The position numbers and the translations under genes were made by a program. The notes under the pieces were generated by a model that ran no database searches, was not told the DNA's origin, and was given only the letters and a program-made list of their open reading frames with translations. DNA of 17,299 bases from Planctomycetaceae bacterium (GTDB lineage: Bacteria > Planctomycetota > Planctomycetia > Pirellulales > Thermoguttaceae): the NCBI GenBank assembly GCA_031276415.1, contig JAISNF010000354.1:1-17299 (forward strand). Reading direction: 5' to 3'. How positions within the stretch are numbered: the first letter of the stretch is position 1; the number at the start of each line of letters is the position of its first letter. Shown here piece by piece: positions 8,029 to 14,434 of the stretch.

Positions 8029-8036
8029 ACCTCCCC
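8029..8036 (-). promoter_or_regulatory. Shine-Dalgarno for smc; favours the TTG at 8020
   Basis: Minus strand GGGGAGGT. Only 3 bases separate GGAGG from a TTG at 8026, but 9 bases separate it from the next in-frame TTG at 8020, which is the normal distance. I therefore chose 8020; using 8026 would add two residues. Confidence 0.6.
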
Positions 8037-8122
8037 AATAATCCGCCATAATTTCCATCGTTAAAATATAAAATACCGGATTATTGATAAGATAAAAACG
8101 CCGCCTACAACCTCCAAAATAG

Positions 8123-8142
8123 CGGCGGGTTTTAACCCGCCG
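8123..8142. repeat. REP-like GC-rich palindrome in the smc/lsrF divergent spacer
   Basis: cggcgggtt/aacccgccg with 2 bases between the arms. Placed between two divergent genes, it is not where a terminator is expected. A related palindrome (ccggcggtt/aaccgccgg) lies at 10728-10747. The rest of 8027-8300 is AT-rich promoter-type DNA; a TATATT at 8230 is the best -10 candidate for the plus-strand gene but has no clear -35. Confidence 0.65.
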
Positions 8143-8300
8143 GACAAACGCCCCCACAATATTTTACCGAATGATTACATTTTTTATTGGCGGGAATGAT
8201 CATCTACTATCATTATTCACGAAGTATGTTATATTATCGCTGTTGTTTTGAGATTTGTTGTAACCCAAGAATTTTAATTTTTAAATAAGGAACCAAAATT

Positions 8301-9173
8301 ATGGCAGACAATGACAGTGTTCAGGCGGGTAAAAATTTCGGAATTGGTACGCCGCAGAAGGCGGAAGGTTATTATCTCAAAGGTCTGGCGCACCTTGATT
8401 GGGGTATGAAAGATCGGCTCTCGCGAATTTTTAACCGGCAATCCGGCAAAGCAGTTATGTTGGCTTTTGATCACGGTTATATTATGGGACCGACTTCCGG
8501 TTTGGAGCGGATTGATTTAACGATTGTTCCGTTAATTGAATATGCTGATTGTATTATGTGTACGCGTGGGATATTGCGAAGTGTTGTTCCGCCGACATTC
8601 AACAAACCGGTTTCGCTTCGTTATTCAGCCGGTTCAACTATTTTAACGGATCTCAATGACGAATGTATTATGGACATAGAGGAAGCGGTTCGGTTGAATG
8701 CTTCACTGCTTGCGGTCATGGTTGCGGTGGGCGATCAGAAACACGAAGGATTGACGATTCGGAACTTAACTCAAACGGTTGATGCGGGGACGAAATTCGG
8801 TATTCCGACAATGGGCGTAACCGCAGTGGGTAAAGAATTGGTACGTGATGCCCGTTATTTGGCAATGGCGAGTCGGGTTTGTGCGGAAAACGGAGCCCAT
8901 GTGGTTAAAACATATTATTGTGAAAAGGATTTTGAACAAGTTACCAATTCTGTGCCGGTGCCGATTGTTATTGCGGGCGGTAAAAAATTGCCGGAAAAAG
9001 ACGCTCTGGAAATGGCATACCGTGCGATCAATGAAGGTGCTGCGGGCGTGGACATGGGGCGAAACATTTTTCAGGCGAAAAATCCTATTGCCATGATTAA
9101 AGCGGTTCAGGAAGTTGTCCATCACGGAGCAAAACCCGAAGAAGCATTCAAAAAATGGATCGCAGAAAGTTAA
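8301..9173 (+). CDS. lsrF: LsrF-type class I aldolase/thiolase (3-hydroxy-5-phosphonooxypentane-2,4-dione thiolase family)
   Basis: 290 residues, one less than E. coli LsrF as I recall it, and similar along its whole length: LDWGMKDRLSRIFN (32-45), GKAVMLAFDHGY (49-60), GPTSGLERID (63-72), MCTRGILRSVVPP (86-98), and PIVIAGGKKLPEKDALEM (221-238). The Schiff-base lysine of the class I (DeoC/FbaB-like) fold is K203 in VVKTYY. LsrF ends the AI-2 breakdown pathway by moving an acetyl group to CoA; close relatives are DhnA-type fructose-bisphosphate aldolases. No other lsr gene (kinase lsrK, lsrG, transporter, lsrR) is nearby, and an aldolase gene and ppdK follow, so a sugar-phosphate aldolase role is a real alternative. 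The ATG is preceded by AAGGAA at suitable distance. Product family is secure; the substrate is not. Confidence 0.88.
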   Translation: MADNDSVQAGKNFGIGTPQKAEGYYLKGLAHLDWGMKDRLSRIFNRQSGKAVMLAFDHGYIMGPTSGLERIDLTIVPLIEYADCIMCTRGILRSVVPPTFNKPVSLRYSAGSTILTDLNDECIMDIEEAVRLNASLLAVMVAVGDQKHEGLTIRNLTQTVDAGTKFGIPTMGVTAVGKELVRDARYLAMASRVCAENGAHVVKTYYCEKDFEQVTNSVPVPIVIAGGKKLPEKDALEMAYRAINEGAAGVDMGRNIFQAKNPIAMIKAVQEVVHHGAKPEEAFKKWIAES

Positions 9174-9205
9174 ACCTAAAAAGGTAACTGATTTTTTAGG
9201 CAGGC

Positions 9206-9300
9206 GTCCCTTCGCCGAAGGGACACAACGGTTGATCGGGAATTACAACAGGTTCACCTGTCGGCGAGTACGCCGACCAATGTTTACGGCGAAACATTGG
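9206..9300. terminator. Run of four adjacent hairpins after lsrF-like gene
   Basis: Perfect stems follow one another almost without gaps: 9206-9224 (gtcccttcg/cgaagggac), 9248-9261 (acaggt/acctgt), 9260-9277 (gtcggcg/cgccgac, loop agta) and 9277-9300 (ccaatgttt/aaacattgg, loop acggcg). Neighbouring stems share one or two bases. They begin 33 bp past the stop codon, so one may act as a terminator, although no T-tract follows. The whole run resembles a mosaic of palindromic repeats more than a single terminator. Confidence 0.5.
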
Positions 9301-9310
9301 GGCTACCTTT

Positions 9311-9376
9311 CCTTCTCTGTGATCCCTGCGTTCTCTGTGGTTAATAAAAATATATTTGTGGTTTTTAGAAGTTCCC
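9311..9376. repeat. Dispersed intergenic repeat, copy 4 (reverse orientation)
   Basis: Reads ttctctgtggttaataaaaa followed by tatatttgtgg and ends tttttagaagttccc, the reverse complement of the left part of the copies at 3587 and 10817. Its inner edge abuts the hairpin run. It is a half copy without the second arm. Confidence 0.75.
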
Positions 9377-9486
9377 ATAATTAAAAATAAAATTGATGAA
9401 TAATTACTCCCATTTTTGAAAAAGGAATTATCCCGATTGAAAAAAGAACATTTTCTAACGAAAACGGGCGATTATTCAGCGTTTTG

Positions 9487-9570
9487 AAAAATTCCCAAAT
9501 TAAAACAGGGGCGTTCCAAACCAAAAATGGGACGTCCCAAATTAGAATTGGGACATCCCAAAATTAAAAA
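9487..9570. repeat. 21-bp-period tandem repeat, about four units, with gggacgtccc palindrome
   Basis: Units at 9487-9507, 9508-9528, 9529-9549 and 9550-9570. The best conserved part is gggacNtcccaaattaNaa; the first unit has lost the leading G run. It lies between two convergent genes, directly after the stop of the aldolase gene. The GGGACGTCCC core is self-complementary, so each unit can form a small hairpin. Confidence 0.65.
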
Positions 9571-9593
9571 TTCTTCTGCGTTTCAACCTCACA

Positions 9594-10610
9594 TCAATGT
9601 CCACAACAGCAACAACCGCCGGATTTTTTCGTGCTTTTTAACATTTCACGAACACCATCAAGTTGTCCGGTACTGCCAAGTACCGTGTTTTTATGGATAA
9701 TGTATTCGGCATACGCTTGCATGAAAATTTTCCCCGGCGGACGAAGATCAAAATTGCCCGGATCATCACGGAATTGTTCGCGGTGAATCGCACACCAAAC
9801 TAAACGTCCGTCCGTGTCAATGTTGATCTTGGTCACACCAAGTTTAGCAGCGGGCAAATATTGTTTTTCATCAACTCCACTGGCATCTTTGAGTTTTCCG
9901 CCTGCATTGTTAATACGCTCAACCCATTCATGAGGAACACTGCTGCTGCCGTGCATTACCAACGGGAAATTTTTGGGAATTGCCTTTTGAATTTTTTCCA
10001 GAACATCAAAATGCAATCCTTGTTTACCGGTAAACTTGAAAGCACCGTGCGAAGTTCCAATGGCAACCGCTAAAGAATCAACACCGGTTTTTTCAATAAA
10101 TTCCGCCGCCTGAGCCGGATCCGTCAACTTCACACTTCCGACAACATCTTCTTCGACTCCGCCAAGTTGTCCAAGTTCCGCTTCAACAACAATATTTTTA
10201 GCGTGGGCTTTAGCAACAACTTTTTTGGTAATTTCGACATTTTTGGCAAACTCTTCATGGGAAGCATCAATCATAACAGAACTGTAAAATCCGCTATCAA
10301 TACAATCATAGCAGGCTTCCTCTGTACCATGATCAAGATGAACCGCGAAAATCGCTTCCGGGAACACTTCGTCCGCCGCACGAATTAACGATTCAAGCAT
10401 TCGTTTATCACTGTAAGAACGTGCGCCGCGCGAAATCTGAATGATAAACGGGGCACTGGTTGCATGATCAACCGGATCTTCATTTTTGGCTTTTTTACCA
10501 AGATTACCGCGAAACAGTCCAACAGTTTGCTCAAGGTTATTGATATTATATGCCCCAATAGCATATTTACCGTAAGCATGTTGGAATAAATCTTTTGTAG
10601 TTACAATCAT
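9594..10610 (-). CDS. fba: Class II (zinc) fructose-bisphosphate aldolase
   Basis: 338 residues, normal for the longer class II subtype. It cleaves fructose 1,6-bisphosphate to dihydroxyacetone phosphate and glyceraldehyde 3-phosphate, and runs in reverse in gluconeogenesis. Visible: YNINNLEQ (21-28), SRGARSY (60-66), zinc and catalytic motif HLDHG (91-95), VVEAELGQLGG (141-151), the zinc ligand in GTSHG (H188), VMHGSSSVP (218-226, ligand H220), and NIDTDGR (263-269) for phosphate binding. ATG at 10610 has an AGGAG six bases upstream. The protein ends with GGCCCCGH, four cysteines in a row, which is not part of the known catalytic fold. It is divergent from ppdK, fitting shared control of central carbon flow. 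Confidence 0.96.
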   Translation of the reverse strand: MIVTTKDLFQHAYGKYAIGAYNINNLEQTVGLFRGNLGKKAKNEDPVDHATSAPFIIQISRGARSYSDKRMLESLIRAADEVFPEAIFAVHLDHGTEEACYDCIDSGFYSSVMIDASHEEFAKNVEITKKVVAKAHAKNIVVEAELGQLGGVEEDVVGSVKLTDPAQAAEFIEKTGVDSLAVAIGTSHGAFKFTGKQGLHFDVLEKIQKAIPKNFPLVMHGSSSVPHEWVERINNAGGKLKDASGVDEKQYLPAAKLGVTKINIDTDGRLVWCAIHREQFRDDPGNFDLRPPGKIFMQAYAEYIIHKNTVLGSTGQLDGVREMLKSTKKSGGCCCCGH

Positions 10611-10654
10611 ATAATTCTCCTGATTGGTTGGAAATGGAGCAAAAGTTTCAAATC

Positions 10655-10683
10655 ATTATATTACAACAGCACAAAAACGTAAA
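10655..10683 (-). promoter_or_regulatory. Probable sigma70-type promoter of fba
   Basis: Minus strand: TTTACG (10683-10678), 17 bases, then a perfect TATAAT (10660-10655). A start near 10648 would give a leader of about 38 nt before the aldolase ATG. Confidence 0.5.
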
Positions 10684-10720
10684 GCCCCCGCAAAATCGGC
10701 GATGCTCTTTGTATTTTACT

Positions 10721-10772
10721 CAATGTTCCGGCGGTTAAAACCGCCGGCTACATTGGAAATGCCCTTCGGGGC
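10721..10772. repeat. Nested palindrome plus UUCG hairpin
   Basis: Outer arms caatgt/acattg (10721-10726, 10750-10755) enclose ccggcggtt/aaccgccgg (10728-10747). Six bases further, 10761-10772 is gccc-ttcg-gggc, a stem closed by a C(UUCG)G tetraloop, among the most stable RNA hairpins. Lies in the fba/ppdK divergent spacer, upstream of both promoters, so it is not a terminator for either gene unless transcription enters from elsewhere. Confidence 0.65.
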
Positions 10773-10816
10773 GTAAGAAAATATCATTTCACATGACAAA
10801 ACGATTACAAAATAGA

Positions 10817-11088
10817 GAACTTCTAAAAACCACAAATTTGTTTTTATTAACCACAGAGAACACAGAGTTCACAGAGAAGAAAAATAAAATTGTCCGCAGA
10901 TTACGCAGATTGTCGCAGATGATTTTTAAAATATAAAATAACGAAAATATGAAATAAAAATAAAGTTAAAGTTAAAAATTTTTGTCTATTTTGTTGTTTC
11001 GTATTATCAAAAAATAATCTGCGATAATCCGCGTAATCTGCGGACGTATTTTTTTGTGGTTAAATCAAAAAACGGTTTTTAGAAGTTC
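10817..11088. mobile_element. Outer MITE-like element with 15-bp perfect terminal inverted repeats
   Basis: Left end gaacttctaaaaacc (10817-10831) and right end ggtttttagaagttc (11074-11088) are exact reverse complements. Inside the left end come acaaatttgtttttatt and ttaaccacagagaacacag arms; inside the right end gtggttaaat mirrors them. The 272-bp unit has no ORF and carries a second palindromic element (10893-11044). This is the most complete copy in the window and the one that shows the gggaacttct edge is a true terminus. No target-site duplication is obvious. Confidence 0.65.
10893..11044. repeat. MITE-like palindromic element, copy 2 (152 bp)
   Basis: Terminal arms of 35 bp (10893-10927 and 11010-11044) are inverted repeats with three mismatches and start tccgcagattacgc. 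The interior is the reverse complement of the element at 2355-2512 with two instead of three aacttt hexamers and otherwise nearly no change. Nested in the outer element at 10817-11088. Confidence 0.8.
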
Positions 11089-11164
11089 CCAATAGACAAT
11101 TACTACCGGAATAGATAAAAACGGAATAGATAAAGTAGATAAATCAGAAAAATAAAATTTTATG

Positions 11165-11258
11165 GAAACTTTTAAAAACCTGATTTTTTACCGCAAAATG
11201 TTTGTAAATCCTTATTTTTTAAGAGTAAAATTTTCAAAACAAGGTTTTTGGGAGTTCT
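11165..11258. repeat. Diverged relative of the outer repeat (variant B)
   Basis: Left gaaacttttaaaaacct and right aggtttttgggagttct are imperfect inverted repeats, about 12 of 17 positions matching. The interior (tttttta...aaatccttattttttaa) resembles 17225-17299, which opens with ggcaacttctaaaaa. No coding content. Confidence 0.5.
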
Positions 11259-11288
11259 CTCTTGGACGGTAATATTTTTTATGCTCTG

Positions 11289-11316
11289 TTGACGCTTCTA
11301 CTGTAACCGCTACAAT
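11289..11316 (+). promoter_or_regulatory. Probable sigma70-type promoter of ppdK
   Basis: TTGACG (11289-11294), 16 bases, TACAAT (11311-11316). A start near 11323 gives a leader of about 73 nt. Confidence 0.6.
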
Positions 11317-11333
11317 AGTTGCGATTCTATTCC

Positions 11334-11353
11334 ATGCCGATTGAAGTCGGCAT
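11334..11353 (+). promoter_or_regulatory. Stem-loop in the ppdK leader
   Basis: Perfect 7-bp stem atgccga/tcggcat with loop ttgaag, placed between the predicted transcription start and the ribosome site (AGAGG near 11385). It may stabilise the message or be an operator half-site pair; nothing decides between these. Confidence 0.45.
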
Positions 11354-11395
11354 AATATATTAAACATCTCTAACATAGATAAGAGGCAACCTATT

Positions 11396-14122
11396 ATGGC
11401 AAAGTACGTTTATAGTTTTGGTAAAAGTGGAACAGACGGCGACGCAACGATGAGAAATCTGCTCGGCGGAAAAGGAGCAAATTTGGCTGAAATGGCTAAA
11501 ATCGGTTTGCCGGTTCCGTCCGGTTTCACTATCACCACAGAAGTCTGTACCTATTTTTATGATCATGGCAGAACCTACCCTCCCGAACTTCAGGAACAAG
11601 TTAATGAAGCCATGAAAAAAATTGAAACCACCATGAACAAACAATTCGGCGATACCAAGAATTTACCGCTTCTTGTATCCTGTCGTTCTGGTGCCAGAGA
11701 ATCCATGCCCGGAATGATGGACACCGTCCTCAATATCGGTCTCAATGATAAAACCGTCGAAGTACTCGCCGAAAAATCCGGCGATCCGCGTTTTGCATGG
11801 GATTGTTATCGGCGTTTTGTTCAAATGTACGGCGATGTCGTTCTCGAAATGAAACCGAAAAGTAAAACCGATATCGATCCGTTTGAAGAACTTCTCGAAA
11901 AGAAAAAAGAAAAAGCCGGCGTCAAACTCGATTCCGAACTTAAACAAGAACATCTCAAAGAACTTGTCAAAGAGTTTAAAGCCGCCGTGAAAAAGCAAAC
12001 CGGTAAAGATTTTCCAGATGATCCGATGGAGCAGGTTTGGGGCGGAATTGGTGCCGTGTTTGGATCGTGGATGAATGATCGTGCGATTGTTTATCGCCGC
12101 ACTTACGGTATTCCGCACGAATGGGGGACTGCGGTTAATGTTCAGGCAATGGTTTTCGGTAACATGGGTGATGACTGTGCTACGGGTGTTGCTCTAACCC
12201 GAAACGGCGCAACCGGTGTTCCGGGGATCACGGGTGATTATCTCATTAACGCCCAAGGTGAAGATGTGGTTGCCGGTATTCGGCTTCCTAAAAAAATCGA
12301 AGATTCGCTCAATAAAGATATGCCGAAAGTTTGGACGCAGTTTGCTGATGTCGCCATGAAATTGGAAAATCATTATCGCGATATTCAGGATATTGAATTC
12401 ACGATTGAACGGCAAAATCTCTGGATGCTCCAAACCCGTAACGCCAAACGAACCGGTTTTGCGGCGGTTCGTGCTGCGGTTGATATGGTCAACGAAGGAC
12501 TGATCACTCCGGCGGAAGCAATTGCCCGGATTCCCGCCAATGATGTTACGCAACTGTTGCAACCGATTTTTAGCGGAACCGGTTTGAAAGGGAAAACGCC
12601 CATTGCAAAAGGTATTGCCGCTGGTCCCGGCGCAGCAACCGGACAAATTTGTTTTCAACCCGATGATGCGGAAGCCATCTGGCAAAAAGACAACAACGCC
12701 AAAATTATTCTCGTCCGGCGCGAAACAACACCGGAAGACTTGCGCGGTATGAAAGTGGCGCAAGGAATTTTGACGTCATTCGGAGGAGCGGCGTCTCATG
12801 CGGCTTTGGTTAGCCGGCAAATGGGAAAAGCCTGTGTTTGCGGTTGCGATGGAATCGTCATTGATTACAAAGCCGAAACAATGACTGTTGCTTCCAAAGT
12901 ATTCAAAAAGGGCGATTGGATTTCTGTTGACGGATTTACCGGCAATGTTTATGAAGGTCAAGTTCCGACTTCGCCGTCTGAAATTTTGCAGGTCTTGTTT
13001 GAAAAAACGCTCCAACCCAAAGATGCTCCCTTGTATCAATGTTTCCAGCAACTAATGAGTTGGTCTGATCGTTACCGCAAACTGGGTATTCGCACCAATG
13101 CGGATAATCCCAAAGAAGCGGAACGAGCAATTGCTTTTGGAGCCGAAGGAATTGGTTTAACCCGAACCGAACACATGTTTTTTGATCGGATTGACGATTT
13201 CCGCCGTATGATTCTTTCGGAAACTGTTGCGGATCGTGAAAAGGCTCTTGAACCGTTGCTCAAATATCAACGTGAAGATTTTGAGGGTATTTTCCGAACA
13301 ATGAATGGTCGTCCGGTAACGGTTCGGCTTCTTGATCCGCCGCTCCATGAATTTGTGCCGCATGAAGCCAAAGAGCAGGAAGAACTCGCCAAAAAGATTG
13401 GTATTAAAAAGGAAAAGATTGCGGAACGGGTTCACGAACTTGCCGAATCCAATCCGATGCTTGGACATCGTGGTTGTCGTCTTGGTATTGTTTACCCTGA
13501 AATTACCCGAATGCAGGCACGTGCGATTTGCGAGGCGGCGGTTAATGTAATGAAGGAAGGAATTGATGTTCATCCTGAAATTATGATTCCGTTGGTTGGA
13601 AACATTACGGAATTTCGTAATCAGGAAAAAATTATTCGTGAAACTGCCGCAAAGGTGTTTAAGGAAAAGGGTGTTACGGTTGATTATTTGGTTGGAACGA
13701 TGATTGAAATTCCGCGTGCTGCTGTAACCGCAGATGAAATTGCGAAGGGGGCGGAGTTCTTCAGTTTTGGAACCAATGACCTGACGCAAACGGGACTTGG
13801 AATTAGCCGTGACGATTACGGGGCGTTTATCAACCAATATCAAGAGTTGGACATTTTTCCTGCGGATCCGTTCCAGACATTGGATCAGGAAGGTGTTGGT
13901 CGTTTGATCAAGATAGCGATTGTGGGTGGTCGTGAAACGCGTCCAGACATTAAGTTGGGTATTTGCGGCGAACACGGCGGCGATCCTGCTTCGGTGAAAT
14001 TCTGTCACAAAGTTGGTTTGAACTACGTGAGTTGTTCACCGCTTCGTTTACCGGTTGCCCGACTTGCTGCTGCCCAAGCCGCAATTCAGGAAAAGAAAGA
14101 AAAAGAAACCGCAAAAAAATAG
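11396..14122 (+). CDS. ppdK: Pyruvate, phosphate dikinase
   Basis: 908 residues, slightly longer than the 870-880 typical of bacteria. It interconverts pyruvate, ATP and phosphate with PEP, AMP and pyrophosphate, so it can serve gluconeogenesis or pyrophosphate-dependent glycolysis. N-terminal ATP-grasp part: GGKGANLAEM (24-33), SCRSGARESMPGMMDTVLN (95-113), QTRNAKRTG (346-354). Swivel domain: catalytic His468 in GGAASHAA. C-terminal PEP/pyruvate barrel: GLTRTEHMFF (587-596), LLDPPLHEF (645-653), FGTNDLTQ (791-798) and catalytic Cys857 in ICGEHGGDP. The extra length is mainly a Lys/Glu-rich helix at about 163-205 and a charged tail (EKKEKETAKK). The usual GGMTSHAA is GGAASHAA here, so the threonine two before the histidine is Ala466. 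Divergent from the aldolase gene, with a clear promoter upstream. Confidence 0.97.
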   Translation: MAKYVYSFGKSGTDGDATMRNLLGGKGANLAEMAKIGLPVPSGFTITTEVCTYFYDHGRTYPPELQEQVNEAMKKIETTMNKQFGDTKNLPLLVSCRSGARESMPGMMDTVLNIGLNDKTVEVLAEKSGDPRFAWDCYRRFVQMYGDVVLEMKPKSKTDIDPFEELLEKKKEKAGVKLDSELKQEHLKELVKEFKAAVKKQTGKDFPDDPMEQVWGGIGAVFGSWMNDRAIVYRRTYGIPHEWGTAVNVQAMVFGNMGDDCATGVALTRNGATGVPGITGDYLINAQGEDVVAGIRLPKKIEDSLNKDMPKVWTQFADVAMKLENHYRDIQDIEFTIERQNLWMLQTRNAKRTGFAAVRAAVDMVNEGLITPAEAIARIPANDVTQLLQPIFSGTGLKGKTPIAKGIAAGPGAATGQICFQPDDAEAIWQKDNNAKIILVRRETTPEDLRGMKVAQGILTSFGGAASHAALVSRQMGKACVCGCDGIVIDYKAETMTVASKVFKKGDWISVDGFTGNVYEGQVPTSPSEILQVLFEKTLQPKDAPLYQCFQQLMSWSDRYRKLGIRTNADNPKEAERAIAFGAEGIGLTRTEHMFFDRIDDFRRMILSETVADREKALEPLLKYQREDFEGIFRTMNGRPVTVRLLDPPLHEFVPHEAKEQEELAKKIGIKKEKIAERVHELAESNPMLGHRGCRLGIVYPEITRMQARAICEAAVNVMKEGIDVHPEIMIPLVGNITEFRNQEKIIRETAAKVFKEKGVTVDYLVGTMIEIPRAAVTADEIAKGAEFFSFGTNDLTQTGLGISRDDYGAFINQYQELDIFPADPFQTLDQEGVGRLIKIAIVGGRETRPDIKLGICGEHGGDPASVKFCHKVGLNYVSCSPLRLPVARLAAAQAAIQEKKEKETAKK

Positions 14123-14223
14123 GCAGATTGTTATTGTTAGGAAAAGTTCAAAGCAATCTGTGCAATCTGTTCTCTAAATCGGACAAATCAGATTGCTGAT
14201 TTTCCTACAACAATTTCGACACC

Positions 14224-14284
14224 AACACATAATGACAATACGGCAACCGCCCCAAAATCGGTTGCCGTATTGTCATTATGTGTT
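14224..14284. terminator. Perfect 26-bp inverted repeat (61-nt hairpin) after ppdK
   Basis: 14224-14249 and 14259-14284 are exact reverse complements (aacacataatgacaatacgg start) with a 9-base loop ccccaaaat. It lies about 100 bp beyond ppdK in the convergent spacer, where a bidirectional terminator would be expected, but no T-tract follows on either strand and the stem is far longer than a usual terminator. A weaker AT-rich hairpin with a short T run (14185-14202, aaatcag/ctgattt) is another terminator candidate for ppdK. Confidence 0.6.
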
Positions 14285-14342
14285 CCAACATCTGAGAGAG
14301 TGCCGCAGGCGAAATATCGTCTATTTTGTGATTACAAACTAA

Positions 14343-14384
14343 AAGAAGTGGGCAACATTTCAGGCGAAATGTTGTCCACTTCTT
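14343..14384. terminator. Second long hairpin in the ppdK/14435 convergent spacer
   Basis: Arms of 18 bases, 14343-14360 and 14367-14384 (aagaagtgggcaacattt and its partner), pair fully apart from one G-U, around the loop caggcg. It lies about 50 bp past the stop of the minus-strand gene ending at 14435. Loop and stem top (cattt-caggcg-aaatg) resemble the hairpin at 9277-9300 (tgttt-acggcg-aaaca). No T-tract. Confidence 0.55.
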
Positions 14385-14434
14385 AAAGATACAATAATGA
14401 ATCACGGTTATGAATCACAGTTACTGAATCAGCG

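Noticed and set aside
8195..8214. Inverted repeat aatgat/atcatt in the smc/lsrF spacer as an operator
   Set aside because: Only 6 bp per arm in AT-rich DNA; expected by chance.
9206..9300. Possible CRISPR array or tRNA cluster
   Set aside because: The hairpins differ in sequence and length, with no equal-sized spacers, no repeated unit, and no cloverleaf or CCA end.
10817..11088. Insertion sequence with transposase
   Set aside because: No open frame of useful length lies between the inverted ends; only a non-autonomous element can be claimed.
13157..14008. Long minus-strand open frame of 283 codons inside ppdK
   Set aside because: Antisense shadow of a strongly conserved gene, with an Asn/Arg/Phe-rich composition typical of such shadows.
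14205..14405. Minus-strand frame of 66 codons between ppdK and the secreted protein gene
   Set aside because: It is made almost entirely of the two long hairpins and has no ribosome site.
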